Source: an uncultured Pseudomonadales bacterium
GTDB taxonomy: Bacteria; Pseudomonadota; Gammaproteobacteria; Pseudomonadales; UBA7434
Length of the DNA: 64,000 bases
Direction of reading: 5' to 3'
Assembly: GCA_943788835.1 (NCBI GenBank)
Contig: CALSRU010000004.1
Location: forward strand, 366,300 to 430,299
The translations under genes were made by a program, and so were the position numbers. The notes beneath the pieces are model-generated. The model was not told the origin of the DNA. It saw nothing but the letters and a program-made list of their open reading frames with translations, and ran no database searches. This document shows, one piece after another, positions 36,107 through 46,144 of this stretch. The number at the start of each line of letters is the position of its first letter. The first letter of the stretch is position 1.

Positions 36107-37468
36107 CTATGTAAGCCAGCGCTGCATGAGTTGGTTTAGATTTACCTTTGCTTTGAGTCGGCTCGCGAGTAAAAACATGCCGCCTACCTTTCTGTGAATA
36201 TAGACTGAATCAGCGGGTGGGGCACGCCAAAAGTCAACATGCTGTTTGGCGTCGTCTCCGAGCTTGGCTAGTCGTGCCGGCAGATCAGAGGCAGCAAAAT
36301 CATAGGGCCTATCGGTCCGCGCAGGCTCTAACACCATGCTGAATAACTCGATGATTAGCTGCCGGTAGGGCGAGTCTGACTCGCCTACACCATAACCAAT
36401 TTTTTCTGCGGCATTGCAGATGCCTGCTTCGTCATTAGCAAGTGCGGCTTTTAGTAGAGTTAAGTACTGTTTGATAAAACTTGCTTTGAATTTACGGGTA
36501 GCTCCAAAGTCCAGTAGCACGACTTTTTCAGTAGTAGGATTATAAAGATAATTGGCAAAGTTAGGGTCTGTCTGCATCATCCGCAGTTCAAATAGCTCGG
36601 ACAACATCAGTTCGAACAGAGCAATCATCACTTCATTGCGAATTGACTGTGACGATTCAACGAGTTGCTCGATGGGCTTGCCTTCCACAAAACTCATCGC
36701 TAAGACATTGCTCCGGCTTAAACTGGGGAATAAAGTCGGTATACAGTAGCGGCTATCATCTTGAAGAGCCTCTGTGAAGCTTGTTAAATAACGTGCTTCC
36801 TTTTTGTAATTCGTCTCGTCTTTGAGCTGTATTTTTGCATCATCGAGGAGCGGTGTTAAATCTATGCCTGCCGGGACTAAGCCAGATATTCTTAGCAGCA
36901 TTGCTATGTTGTCAATATCGCTATCGATGCTTTTGACTATTCCAGGGTACTGAACTTTTAAAACAATATGCTGACCATCATGGGTCCGTGCGCTGTGGAC
37001 CTGGCCGATGGATGCGGCTGCAATAGGTCTTTCATTGAATTCAAAAAACTCACTGCGCCACGCATTTCCGTAAGCTGCTTGCATGGCCTGGTGGAGTTGT
37101 GCAGCGGGCATAAACTGTGCCTGCGCGCGGAGCGTGGCAAGAATATTAGCCAGCTCTTTGGGCAGTAACTCGCCGGAGTCCATCGACAAAAGTTGGCCAA
37201 ATTTCATGGCGGCGCCACGCATATCAGCCAACTGTTTAGCCACTCGGCGAGCATTGCCTGGCGTGAGTAGCATATCTCGCGGGCGAGGTAGGTTGCCTGC
37301 TTTGAGTTGTCGGGTGCCCTCGGCTAGCATGCCGCCTGCCACGCCGGTGGCAATACGGGCGACCTTACTCAAGCGTTTTAGTCGACCGGTGGGTAAGGAT
37401 TTACCTTTCGATGGTTCGGCGATACCCCCATTTTTCAATGTTGTGGGCGGATCGTTAGACTGGGTCAA
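36107..37468 (-). CDS. UbiB/ABC1 (ADCK) family atypical kinase
   Basis: This protein of about 453 residues has the family's KxGQ motif (MKFGQLLSMDS), the nucleotide-binding lysine in IVLKVQYPG, and the catalytic segments MQTDPNFANYLYN and VLLDFGATRKF. The family supports coenzyme Q biosynthesis and lipid homeostasis. I prefer the TTG at 37468, preceded by CGGGAG at good spacing; an ATG at 37504 would add 12 residues but has no ribosome site. UbiB proper carries two C-terminal membrane helices; they are not evident here, so this is a paralogue of the ABC1 group. Confidence 0.88.
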   Translation of the reverse strand: MTQSNDPPTTLKNGGIAEPSKGKSLPTGRLKRLSKVARIATGVAGGMLAEGTRQLKAGNLPRPRDMLLTPGNARRVAKQLADMRGAAMKFGQLLSMDSGELLPKELANILATLRAQAQFMPAAQLHQAMQAAYGNAWRSEFFEFNERPIAAASIGQVHSARTHDGQHIVLKVQYPGIVKSIDSDIDNIAMLLRISGLVPAGIDLTPLLDDAKIQLKDETNYKKEARYLTSFTEALQDDSRYCIPTLFPSLSRSNVLAMSFVEGKPIEQLVESSQSIRNEVMIALFELMLSELFELRMMQTDPNFANYLYNPTTEKVVLLDFGATRKFKASFIKQYLTLLKAALANDEAGICNAAEKIGYGVGESDSPYRQLIIELFSMVLEPARTDRPYDFAASDLPARLAKLGDDAKQHVDFWRAPPADSVYIHRKVGGMFLLASRLKAKVNLNQLMQRWLT

Positions 37469-37882
37469 TATATTCTCCCGACAATTAATGTCCTTTCTAC
37501 GCATGACAACGATAATTTGATGACTGCGAGATTGAAAAGTCGTTTGTTGATGCGCAATGTGTTACAGCGGGTAATCCTTGGCTCATTCTAGAATTCGGAA
37601 CCAAGTTCCATTTTTTTGGTCAAAATACCGACGGAGTGCAATAATTTATATGCCTTAATCTGTCGTGTGACTGACTAGTACTTTTATAGCTAGCGGATAT
37701 TTGAGCTTGAGCTGTCGCACAATAAGACCATGGTCGTATTAGTTAGTGGTCTATTTCACAAGTGTACAAATGTGAGTTACTGTGCCACGGATAATTGGGA
37801 GATGCTATGATAGGCTGGAAGCGAGTGCTTATTACGCGCTCCAGTGCTCGGATTTTTTTCTTATTTATTAGTGTAGAACCCT
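37469..37882. other. Divergent intergenic region, ABC1 / desaturase
   Basis: No gene or clear promoter could be supported in about 410 bases. Confidence 0.4.
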
Positions 37883-39196
37883 ATGCCTCTGACTCCCCAA
37901 TCGGCCGTTACATATAACTCTGGAAGTGATGCCACAAAGCTTGATGCAATCACAGGCGCGAATGAGCCGATTTATCAACGTATTCGCGATTTACCTAGTA
38001 AGGGTTTTACTATTGATTGGGTAAATACGATATTTATTTCGGTTACTCACCTCGTGCTACTGATTGGTACCCCGTTGGCTTACCTTTATGCTCCGGCAGG
38101 CTTTTGGAAAATCATGTTAGCTTGGACGTTGATTCATGCTTTGGTTGCGTGCCTATCTACCACGGTTTATGCGCACCGCTTAATCGCCCACGGTGCAGCG
38201 CGAAAAATAAGTTGGCCTGTGCATATTGTATTTGGTTTTGTTGGGCAGGTGTTGGCAATTCAAGGGAGCGTGCGTCGTTGGGCGGCCATGCACATCATTC
38301 ATCACGGCGTCGATCGCAACGGCAAGCACCATCTTGATCCTTACAGTGCCACTTGGTTTGACAGCACGTGGCGAAATTTCTTGTGGTCGCATATGCTGAC
38401 TTATTTCTTCTTTCATCCGGATAATGAAGCTACAGAAAAAGCTTATGAAGCTAAGAATGGTCGTATGTTAATTTGGCAAGATAAGCTCTACCTGCCGTTA
38501 TTGATATTACTGAATTTTTTGTTACCGCTGCTGTTAGGATTTTTATTAACTGGCACCGTGGTAGGCGCTCTATGCTTGCAGGTGGCCGCTGTGGGCGGTT
38601 TCATTCTAGCGCAGCACAATACTTGGACTGTCAATAGTGTGACGCACTTGTGGGGTGCGACTAAAGGCGCAATCAGCTCGGCCAAAAATAATTATATTTG
38701 GATGGGGCCGTTGGGCGAGGGCAATCATCATGCCGACCATCACGACCATGGGCATGATTACCGCAACGGGTTTGGCTGGAGCGGCTGGTTACTCGACCCT
38801 ACTCGGTATGTCATATTGTTACTCAGAGGCTTAGGTCTAGTTAAGGGCTTGCAACGAGCGAGCAAGCACAAAGAAGCGCAGATACTCGCGCGTCGAGCTT
38901 TGCAGAGGGCACAAACGCAATCACAGCCCTCGCGATGGTGTAAATATGAACGTAAGCTTGAAGCGTTAAAGAGAGACTGGTTAGAGGCTACTCGTCGCTG
39001 GGAAAAATTTAAAACGCAACAGGCCCAATTAAAAGCCAGCTACATCGAAAAATTTGAAACTCGACAGAAATTTGAACTTAAGCAAAAAATGGCTGCAGTC
39101 AAGGAGGATATGCGTGAGGCAAAACAGCTTATGCGTGCACGCAAGCAACTCTTCTTTACCGCAGTTGCTGAGGTGTATGCACCGCAATACGCATAA
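37883..39196 (+). CDS. Delta-9-type acyl-CoA/fatty acid desaturase
   Basis: This 437-residue protein has four membrane helices and the three histidine boxes of the stearoyl-CoA desaturase group: HRLIAHG, HIIHHGVDRNGKHH and GEGNHHADHHDHGHDY. These bind the di-iron centre that introduces a double bond into acyl chains. From about 320 the protein has an extra 110-residue tail rich in Lys/Arg/Glu/Gln, predicted helical or coiled coil (YERKLEALKRDWLEATRRWE). The ribosome site is weak. Confidence 0.92.
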   Translation: MPLTPQSAVTYNSGSDATKLDAITGANEPIYQRIRDLPSKGFTIDWVNTIFISVTHLVLLIGTPLAYLYAPAGFWKIMLAWTLIHALVACLSTTVYAHRLIAHGAARKISWPVHIVFGFVGQVLAIQGSVRRWAAMHIIHHGVDRNGKHHLDPYSATWFDSTWRNFLWSHMLTYFFFHPDNEATEKAYEAKNGRMLIWQDKLYLPLLILLNFLLPLLLGFLLTGTVVGALCLQVAAVGGFILAQHNTWTVNSVTHLWGATKGAISSAKNNYIWMGPLGEGNHHADHHDHGHDYRNGFGWSGWLLDPTRYVILLLRGLGLVKGLQRASKHKEAQILARRALQRAQTQSQPSRWCKYERKLEALKRDWLEATRRWEKFKTQQAQLKASYIEKFETRQKFELKQKMAAVKEDMREAKQLMRARKQLFFTAVAEVYAPQYA

Positions 39197-39325
39197 CTCC
39201 CAACAGATACTTGATCTGGTTTGGCCCTGCGCTGCTCTTCTTGTGTTGCGTTAAGGTCGCTTGTCATGAGTGGTGCGAAGGGATAAGAATGGTCAGCCTG
39301 CGCGCTATGTCAAAAGCGTAGGTCG

Positions 39326-40435
39326 TTACTTTAAACTGAAGAGCATTTCTTTTTCAAAGGCCACTAACTCTTCGGACGCATTGTCACGAACTTTATTGGC
39401 CCAATCAGGATTGGCAATTAAGGCGCGTCCTACCGCGGCTAAGTCAAATTCGCCAGCTTCGAGGCGCTCGATTAACCCGTCGATGTTGGCGGTGCCACCC
39501 TCGCCAAATATTTCCGCTCTGCTGTCAGGCAAAAAGTCGTTGTCTAGGCCGATACTGCCAACAGTGATAACGGGCAGGCCAGTAATTTTTTTGACCCACC
39601 CCGCCAAGTTAAGGGCGCTGCCATCAAATTGGGGCTCCCAAAAGCGTCGTTCCGAGCAATGAAAGAAATCGATACCGGCATCTCGCAAGGGCAACAAAAA
39701 CTCACCAAGTTGCTCAGGCGTTGTGCATAATTGGGCGGCGTAATCCTGCTGCTTCCATTGTGAAAAGCGCATGATGAGCGGCATATCGTCACCAACCGCT
39801 GAACGAATAGCGCGGGTGACCTCTATGCCGAATTGCGAGCGATTTGGCATGCTCCCGCCGTAGGCATCAATACGTTGATTGGTACCACTCCAGAAAAATT
39901 GATCAATCAAATAACCATGAGCGCCATGTATTTCAATGGCATCAAAGCCTGCGTCTCGCGCTTGACTAGCTGCTTGTGCGTAGGCAGAAATAACCTCTTG
40001 GATATCTGTGGCGCTCATAGTGTGGCCGGTGACTTTACCCGGTTTTATCATGCCTGATGGACTGTACCCAGGAAGCTCGCCTCCAGGCTCTATTCCAGGC
40101 TTGCGGATACCTCCAACGTGCCATAATTGGACAGCAATCTTCGAGCCCGCTGCATGGACTGCGTCGACTAGTTGACGCCAGCCTTTCAGGGTGTCTTCGC
40201 GGCCAATGAAGGGAACGTCTGGGTAGCCGGATGCTGCGGCATGATTGATGCAGCTTGCCTCGGTGATAATGAAGCCAACGCCGCCTTCAGCTCGACGGAC
40301 ATAGTAGTCAATCATTTTTTGATTGACTTGGCCGCCCGGTGCCTGGTTGCGAGTCATTGGCGCCATAACAATTCGGTTAGGCAGCTCGATTTTGTTGTGA
40401 ATAAAGGGTTTAAAAAGTGGAGTGTTATCTGACAT
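39326..40435 (-). CDS. Old yellow enzyme-like NADH:flavin oxidoreductase
   Basis: From ATG 40435 (AGGA eight bases upstream) the product is 369 residues. Family marks are LPNRIVMAPMTRNQAPGG, the WHVGG segment, FDAIEIHGAHGYLIDQF and the C-terminal FMN-phosphate site ITVGSIGLD...VGRALIANPDW. It is a TIM-barrel ene-reductase using FMN; the natural substrate is unknown. An ATG eight codons upstream (40459) is in frame but has a poorer ribosome site. Confidence 0.93.
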   Translation of the reverse strand: MSDNTPLFKPFIHNKIELPNRIVMAPMTRNQAPGGQVNQKMIDYYVRRAEGGVGFIITEASCINHAAASGYPDVPFIGREDTLKGWRQLVDAVHAAGSKIAVQLWHVGGIRKPGIEPGGELPGYSPSGMIKPGKVTGHTMSATDIQEVISAYAQAASQARDAGFDAIEIHGAHGYLIDQFFWSGTNQRIDAYGGSMPNRSQFGIEVTRAIRSAVGDDMPLIMRFSQWKQQDYAAQLCTTPEQLGEFLLPLRDAGIDFFHCSERRFWEPQFDGSALNLAGWVKKITGLPVITVGSIGLDNDFLPDSRAEIFGEGGTANIDGLIERLEAGEFDLAAVGRALIANPDWANKVRDNASEELVAFEKEMLFSLK

Positions 40436-40762
40436 AAAGTAATTCCTGATTAAAGCCAAATGGTGTTTTTTTGTGACGTTCGGCGTTCTTGATGAAAAGA
40501 AGCGCGGTAAAAAAATTAAATAAAGTTAATGCGCGGCGCTAGTTTAAAGTTAAAGGTATAGAGCCAAAGCGAGGTGACGAAGGATGATATTAAAGCAGAG
40601 TGCCGGTTTCACCGCTAGCGGTTTTGGGTGAAATTATAATGGATGAACTTTGCATGGCTTTTGTTGCAGAGCAGTGCCGTTAATGCAGTTTGGTTAACGG
40701 CTAGTTCTTTTGTGTGTATGGGGCTATCATGCCGCGATAGACTTCAAAAATTGAGGCGAGTG
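40436..40762. other. Divergent intergenic region, OYE / TauD-like
   Basis: About 330 bases. An open frame extends upstream of the TauD-like start but its residues do not fit that family. No promoter was identified. Confidence 0.4.
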
Positions 40763-41605
40763 ATGATAAAAATTGAGCCTTCCGGGCAGTCCTGCGGTGC
40801 AACGATTGCAGGGGTTAATTTAACAGAGCCGCTGGCCCATGAAACGGTTGAGCAGCTGCGTGCGGCTTGGCTAGAGCACCATGTGTTGGCTTTTCCTGAG
40901 CAGTCCATGACAACGCAAGATTTAGAGCGCTTTACACAATACTTTGGCCCGTTCGGAGATGATCCATTTATTCAAGCCATTGAGGGTCATCCTCATGTCA
41001 TTGCTGTACAGCGTGCAGCTGATGAAACAGGGCCGGTTTTTGTGGGCAATGTGTGGCATACGGATTGGAGTTTTCAAGCCAAACCACCGGCAGGAACGTG
41101 TTTGTTTAGTATAACGATTCCCCCTTGTGGTGGCGATACGGTTTTTGCTAATCAGCATATGGCTCTTGAAAGAATGCCGGAGGCGTTGCGCAAAAAACTG
41201 GAGGGCAAGTTCGCGGTGCATTCGGCACGCTATGGTTATTCAAAGCAAGGTGCCTACGGTGATAACGAAGAGGCGAAGAAAATGAGTATGACGTTTCATC
41301 CTAGCGATGAGGCAAATGCTGAACAGCGCCACAGTATTATTAGGGCTCACCCAGAAACGGGTAGGCTAGGCATTTTTGGTTGTTTTGGTTATATGATTGG
41401 CATTGAGGGTTTAGATGATGATCATGCGGCTGAGCTACTTCTTGAGTTACATGCTTGGCAGACGCGTGTAGAGTTTCAGTATCGCCATCAGTGGCAAGAG
41501 AATATGCTGGTGATGTGGGATAATCGCTCATTGCTGCATGCTGCGGAGGGGGGGTACGACGGGTATGCGCGCCTTTTGCATCGCACCACAATTGGTGAGC
41601 GGTAA
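40763..41605 (+). CDS. TauD/TfdA-family 2-oxoglutarate-dependent dioxygenase
   Basis: From ATG 40763 (GAGG just upstream) the product is 280 residues. The N-terminus IKIEPSGQSCGATIAGVNL, the iron site VWHTDWSF (His-x-Asp, about 98-100), PPAGTCLF and the distal LMVMWDNRSLLHAA-like segment with the third His are complete. The enzyme hydroxylates an unknown substrate using iron, oxygen and 2-oxoglutarate. Sulfonates, aryloxyacids and carnitine-related compounds are all handled by this family, and no sulfonate genes are nearby. Confidence 0.92.
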   Translation: MIKIEPSGQSCGATIAGVNLTEPLAHETVEQLRAAWLEHHVLAFPEQSMTTQDLERFTQYFGPFGDDPFIQAIEGHPHVIAVQRAADETGPVFVGNVWHTDWSFQAKPPAGTCLFSITIPPCGGDTVFANQHMALERMPEALRKKLEGKFAVHSARYGYSKQGAYGDNEEAKKMSMTFHPSDEANAEQRHSIIRAHPETGRLGIFGCFGYMIGIEGLDDDHAAELLLELHAWQTRVEFQYRHQWQENMLVMWDNRSLLHAAEGGYDGYARLLHRTTIGER

Positions 41606-41621
41606 GCCTGCTGATTGGGGT

Positions 41622-42380
41622 TCAACGTTTGGCCAACTGCTTTAAGCTGGCTCTCGCCCAGCGAGATGGAAGCCATTTTGAGAGTAGTTGCAAAATCCTC
41701 AACTGGGTCGATACCCAGTAATGCACACGTTTACCGGTTAATGCTTTAACCACCACTGATGCAACATCATCAGCGTATAAATGGATGCCGAGCTTTTCAA
41801 TAAAGGGGCTACTCGTATCTTTGAGCATGGGCGTGTCCACAAAGGGCGGCGCAATAGCGCATACGTAAATGTCGTGCTCTTGCCACTCAATGTTGAGAGC
41901 TTCGGTTAATCCCCTGACAAAAAATTTCGACGCTGAGTAACTCGCAAAACTGGGCACTCCATAAATAGCTGAGGCCGAGCACATGTTGATGACGCGTGCA
42001 TTATCACGATGCCGTAAATAGTCGAACGCCGCAAGTGTACCGTGCAGCACACCACCCATATTGACATCAATAATGCGTTGATGCTTAGCCGGGCTAATAC
42101 TGGCGAAGTCACCTACCTCGAGAACGCCTGCGCAGTTGAATAGGGCGTCGAGGTGGCCGGCATGAGCCACGTACTCAGCAAATGCGCAGCGAATGGCTTC
42201 TGGATTAGCAATGTCCAAAGCCACTTTATAGCAGCGTTCAGGGCCAATTTCTGTGGTGAGTGCACACAGAGCTTCTTCGTCCACATCCATTGCGCCAATG
42301 TGCCAACCTAGCGAAGCTAGTTTTTTTGCTGTGGCTTGGCCTATGCCTGAGGCAGCTCCTGTAATGATAATAGTTTGCAT
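41622..42380 (-). CDS. Short-chain dehydrogenase/reductase
   Basis: This 252-residue SDR has the cofactor loop TGAASGIGQA (about 7-16), the DALFNCAGVL segment, and the catalytic Ser and Tyr-x3-Lys in SASAIYGVPSFASYSASKF. The C-terminal end is hydrophobic and basic. It converges with the TauD-like gene (16 bases apart) and is divergent from the enoyl-CoA hydratase gene. Substrate unknown. Confidence 0.92.
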   Translation of the reverse strand: MQTIIITGAASGIGQATAKKLASLGWHIGAMDVDEEALCALTTEIGPERCYKVALDIANPEAIRCAFAEYVAHAGHLDALFNCAGVLEVGDFASISPAKHQRIIDVNMGGVLHGTLAAFDYLRHRDNARVINMCSASAIYGVPSFASYSASKFFVRGLTEALNIEWQEHDIYVCAIAPPFVDTPMLKDTSSPFIEKLGIHLYADDVASVVVKALTGKRVHYWVSTQLRILQLLSKWLPSRWARASLKQLAKR

Positions 42381-42521
42381 GAGAAGGATCCGTGCGACGA
42401 TGTGCGGCGAATGTTGATTTTTTTGGGGTTTACATTTCTGTAGTGGTTGCCGAGAGAGCGGTATGATAACGTATTAAATACATTACAAACAAAGTTCATC
42501 ACCCTGTATGGCGAGCATGCT

Positions 42522-43298
42522 ATGGCGAACGCACAAGCGAGTAAGAAAACCATCTTGTATAGTTGCGAAGAGGGTCTAGGCCGCTTGGTGCTTAATAATG
42601 CCAAACGGCACAATGCACTGGGGCAGGATGAACTCGATCAATTGCATGAACTGTTGTTGATATTGGCGCAGGATGCACAGCTTCGAGCATTGGTGGTGAG
42701 TGGTGCCGGTACGAAGACGTTTTGTTCAGGCGCGGCACTCGACCAGTTACATCCTGCGAATTTTAATGGCGACAACTTTGCTAAAGTTTCTGAGCAGCTT
42801 TCAGACTTAACCGTCCCTACGCTTTGTGCACTCAATGGTAATGTGTTTGGTGCAGGGGTTGATCTGGCATTGGCTTGCGATTTTCGGATCGGGCTTGTCG
42901 GCTCGCGCTTGCAAATTCCGGCAGCAGAAATTGGTGTGTGCTACCCCGCCAAGAGTATTCATCGAGTCGTTAATCAGTTGGGGGTTAGTTGCGCGAAGCA
43001 GCTGCTGATGCTCGCGCAAAGTTTTGACGATCAGCGCATGTATGACTGCGGATTTCTGCATGAATTGGTAGAGCCTAAACAATTACAAGGCAGAGTTAGT
43101 CAATGGTACGTGTCGATTAGTGAGCTTGCTCCGCTATCGATTAAATCGATGAAGCAAATTATCGATCACTCAGCGCGGCAGCGGCTTGATGCTGATTCCG
43201 CCAAGAGTTTGTCGGAAAGTTGTTTTTCGTCTCAGGATTTCGTTGAAGGTATGCAGGCAAAAAAAGAAAAGCGAACGCCTAAATTTATCGGCAAATAA
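42522..43298 (+). CDS. Enoyl-CoA hydratase/isomerase family protein
   Basis: From ATG 42522 the product is 258 residues. It has the crotonase oxyanion-hole segments VVSGAGTKTFCSGAAL (about 52-67) and ALNGNVFGAGVDLALACDFRIG. At the usual catalytic glutamate site the sequence reads QIPAAEIGVCYPAKS, so a Glu is present. It may act in fatty-acid degradation or as an isomerase. The start is uncertain because the ribosome site is weak. Confidence 0.9.
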   Translation: MANAQASKKTILYSCEEGLGRLVLNNAKRHNALGQDELDQLHELLLILAQDAQLRALVVSGAGTKTFCSGAALDQLHPANFNGDNFAKVSEQLSDLTVPTLCALNGNVFGAGVDLALACDFRIGLVGSRLQIPAAEIGVCYPAKSIHRVVNQLGVSCAKQLLMLAQSFDDQRMYDCGFLHELVEPKQLQGRVSQWYVSISELAPLSIKSMKQIIDHSARQRLDADSAKSLSESCFSSQDFVEGMQAKKEKRTPKFIGK

Positions 43299-43362
43299 AC
43301 GATGAGTAGTCTCTGTAGGTTCGTTTTTAGTAATTCTAAATTGTAATAAAAGGCTAAATACA

Positions 43363-44538
43363 TTGAGTAACGACAACAAAACTCTCGCTGTGCAGGACAC
43401 GGCTGGCGAAACCATGGCATTGGACTCTCAAAGTGAGCCGGTGGCAATGGCAGAGCAATTGCCAACGCTTGATAGCCTCCTTCCAGAATTATTGCAGCCA
43501 GCTTGGGAGTTTATGTCGGGCTACCCGTTAGCAGCCGCATCAGCAACAGTTGTGGTTTTTTTTATGATGGCTTTGGTGCTGCGGCTCGTCGTTTTTCGGC
43601 TGTTGCAGGGTGCGGCTGGCCTAACTAATAGCGCAGCCGATGATCAGATATTGCAAATATTGCGCAAGCCATTATTCAATACAGTTTTTCTTTTTGGGGT
43701 GACACTGGCTATTGCGTTGGCAGAATTACCCTGGGGTGAAAAGTTTTTAATTCATGCGGTGTTGTCATTTATCGTGATGAGTTGGTTGCTGGCTTCACTC
43801 AAGTTAACCACAATTATGCTTGAGGCGTTTTCGAGCGACCATCGCTTTAAGGTTATTGAATCGCGCACAGTCCCGTTATTTGATCTGACAGGTAAGCTGC
43901 TGATGATTTTGGTTGGCAGTTATATTCTTCTGATGATTTGGGGTATCAATCCGGTGGGCTGGTTGGCGTCAGCCGGCATTATGGGTATTGCAGTAGGTTT
44001 TGCTGCTAAAGATACGCTGGGTAATTTGTTTTCTGGCTTTTTTATCGTTGCGGATGCGCCATACAAAATCAATGATTACATTACACTCGACACAGGCGAA
44101 CGCGGCAAAGTGGTCGCTATTGGATTGCGAAGCACTCGCTTGATGACTCGTGGTGATGTAGAGATAACGATTCCCAACGGCGTGATAGGAGCAGCTAAAA
44201 TTGTCAACGAGAGTGGCGGGCCTTCATCGTCGATGCGTATCGCTGTTCCTGTCGGAGTCGCTTATGGCTCAGATGTTGATTATGTTTGCGAGCTGTTGAC
44301 CTATGTCGGTCAGGCGCATGCAAAAACCCGGAGCCATCCCGAGCCCCGTATTCGAATGCGCGCATTCGGTGCATCGAGTCTGGACTTTGAATTATTGTGC
44401 TGGATAGACATGCCAGAAGATAAGGGCCGGATTACGCACGAGTTGTTAATGGGCATTTATAAAACGCTAGGCGAGCACAATATCGAAATCCCTTATGCCA
44501 AGCGTGATGTTTACATTAAAGAGATGCCACGGACGTAG
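43363..44538 (+). CDS. MscS-family mechanosensitive channel (second copy)
   Basis: This 391-residue protein has a 40-residue polar N-terminus, four membrane helices and the pore segment WLASAGIMGIAVGFAAKDTLG followed by NLFSGFFIVADAPYKINDYI. It is longer than E. coli MscS and only distantly like the copy at 21.9 kb. The start is a TTG at 43363 with AAAGG upstream. It may be co-transcribed with the enoyl-CoA hydratase gene, 64 bases away. Confidence 0.9.
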   Translation: MSNDNKTLAVQDTAGETMALDSQSEPVAMAEQLPTLDSLLPELLQPAWEFMSGYPLAAASATVVVFFMMALVLRLVVFRLLQGAAGLTNSAADDQILQILRKPLFNTVFLFGVTLAIALAELPWGEKFLIHAVLSFIVMSWLLASLKLTTIMLEAFSSDHRFKVIESRTVPLFDLTGKLLMILVGSYILLMIWGINPVGWLASAGIMGIAVGFAAKDTLGNLFSGFFIVADAPYKINDYITLDTGERGKVVAIGLRSTRLMTRGDVEITIPNGVIGAAKIVNESGGPSSSMRIAVPVGVAYGSDVDYVCELLTYVGQAHAKTRSHPEPRIRMRAFGASSLDFELLCWIDMPEDKGRITHELLMGIYKTLGEHNIEIPYAKRDVYIKEMPRT

Positions 44539-44926
44539 CCTTGGCAAATTGTTTGTGCCGATCAATTGATCAAAGCATTATGATCTACGATCACTCATAG
44601 TACGTACATGATCACCGCACATAACAAAAGAAGAAATTGCTTAGGCTAAATAATTTGTAATGTGGAAATGGTTGCAAGTATTAATGCCTCTTTTGAGAGG
44701 CCGTCGTTTTTGTTATTCTCGTGCCGTCAGCTGACATGGCATATCACTCCAAGGTCTAATTCCGTAGCTACAATTTAACTATGAGATACCAGTCGGCGTT
44801 AATTAAACTGTTCACCTCGGCCGATAACATTGGCGGCGCTCACAGAAGTCCATTGGCGGTGAGAGCTCTTGCTAGCACAGTCAACGATCTAGTTGTTATT
44901 CAACATTTCCAGCGGTAAAACTCTTT
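44539..44926. other. Intergenic region upstream of the RND operon
   Basis: This 388-base stretch has no gene I can support. It contains a partial dyad ATTGATCAAA, but no clear promoter or repressor site. Confidence 0.4.
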
Positions 44927-46144
44927 ATGCACAAAAATTTGCTCATAGCTTTGTTGATCGGCGGTGGATTAATCCTTTGGATGTCATCGGGTATTATTTT
45001 TGGTGAGTCGCCTGAGACGGACCATGTAACGCTATCGGACCGAAATAGTGAACGTGAAGCTCAAGGGCAGTTGCATATTGCCCAAGTGCGAGCCGAGGTG
45101 CGCCATGCGCAGCCCCGCAAACGATTTTTGACTTTGCGTGGCAGGACACAAAGCAAACGTATGGTTGATGTTAAAGCAGAGGTTGCAGGTAAAGTTGTTG
45201 CCCGACCCATTGAGCGAGGAGCCCGTGTCTTGCAAGGGGATCTGCTATGTCAGTTGGCGCTAGATGACCGGCAAGTTGCACTCACCCAAATGCAGGCGGC
45301 ACTGAAAGAAGCTGAAATTGAGTATGCGGGAAGCCAAAAACTTAAAGCTCGAGGTCTACAATCTCAAACTGCCATTGCCCGATCTGAGGCTGCACTAGAA
45401 TCTGCACGCGCTGGTGTGCGTCGTGCCGAATTAAACCTGGAGCGAACGCGTATCGTCGCACCCTTCGATGGTGTGGTTGAGAGCTTGCCTCTCAATGTAG
45501 GTGATTATGCTACCAACGGTTCTTTATGCGCTACTGTGATTGATCTAGACCCTATGCTAATCACCGCTGAAGTTACAGAAGCAGAGGTTGGGTATGTTCA
45601 ATTGGGTACCGCTGTGTCGGGGTCGACTAGCGTGGGCGAGGAAATACAGGGTCGATTAACTTTTGTAGGTAAACAAAGCGATCCGCTTACCCGCACCTAT
45701 TCGGTAGAAGCTACCGTAGAAAATGCAGACTATGCTGTCCCTTCGGGCCTCACTACAAGCGTTCGCATTGAACTCAATGAAGTATTGGCTCATAAAGTTT
45801 CGCCAGCTTTGTTTGGTCTTGATGATGCCGGAGCGATGGGCGTGCGGTTAATCGACAAAGACAACCGCGTTGTATTTCATGCAGTAGAGATCATTGAAGA
45901 CACTGCTCAGGGCGCCTGGGTAACCGGTCTGCCAAGCAAGGTTAATTTAATTACAGTTGGACAAGAGTTTGTTTTAGCCGGGCAGCTGGTTGAGCCTATT
46001 TATGTTGATGCGCAAGACAACCCTAACATCAAAGCTGATTCGGTAAGCCGGGCAAGCAGGGTACTTGAAGCTGGGGCTTTGAATGCGGATTTGGCTGAAC
46101 CGACATCGGTGGTAAGCACGGCCCCTGCAGGTAATATTCAGTGA
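44927..46144 (+). CDS. RND efflux periplasmic adaptor (membrane fusion protein)
   Basis: This 405-residue protein has a membrane anchor near residues 4-21 (LLIALLIGGGLILWMSSGI), the lipoyl half-motifs DVKAEVAGKVVARPIERGARV and ERTRIVAPFDGVVESLPL, and an alpha-hairpin between them (about 115-165). It links the pump to an outer membrane channel. Its stop overlaps the start of the pump gene by 4 bases. No outer membrane factor and no local repressor gene are present. Confidence 0.93.
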   Translation: MHKNLLIALLIGGGLILWMSSGIIFGESPETDHVTLSDRNSEREAQGQLHIAQVRAEVRHAQPRKRFLTLRGRTQSKRMVDVKAEVAGKVVARPIERGARVLQGDLLCQLALDDRQVALTQMQAALKEAEIEYAGSQKLKARGLQSQTAIARSEAALESARAGVRRAELNLERTRIVAPFDGVVESLPLNVGDYATNGSLCATVIDLDPMLITAEVTEAEVGYVQLGTAVSGSTSVGEEIQGRLTFVGKQSDPLTRTYSVEATVENADYAVPSGLTTSVRIELNEVLAHKVSPALFGLDDAGAMGVRLIDKDNRVVFHAVEIIEDTAQGAWVTGLPSKVNLITVGQEFVLAGQLVEPIYVDAQDNPNIKADSVSRASRVLEAGALNADLAEPTSVVSTAPAGNIQ

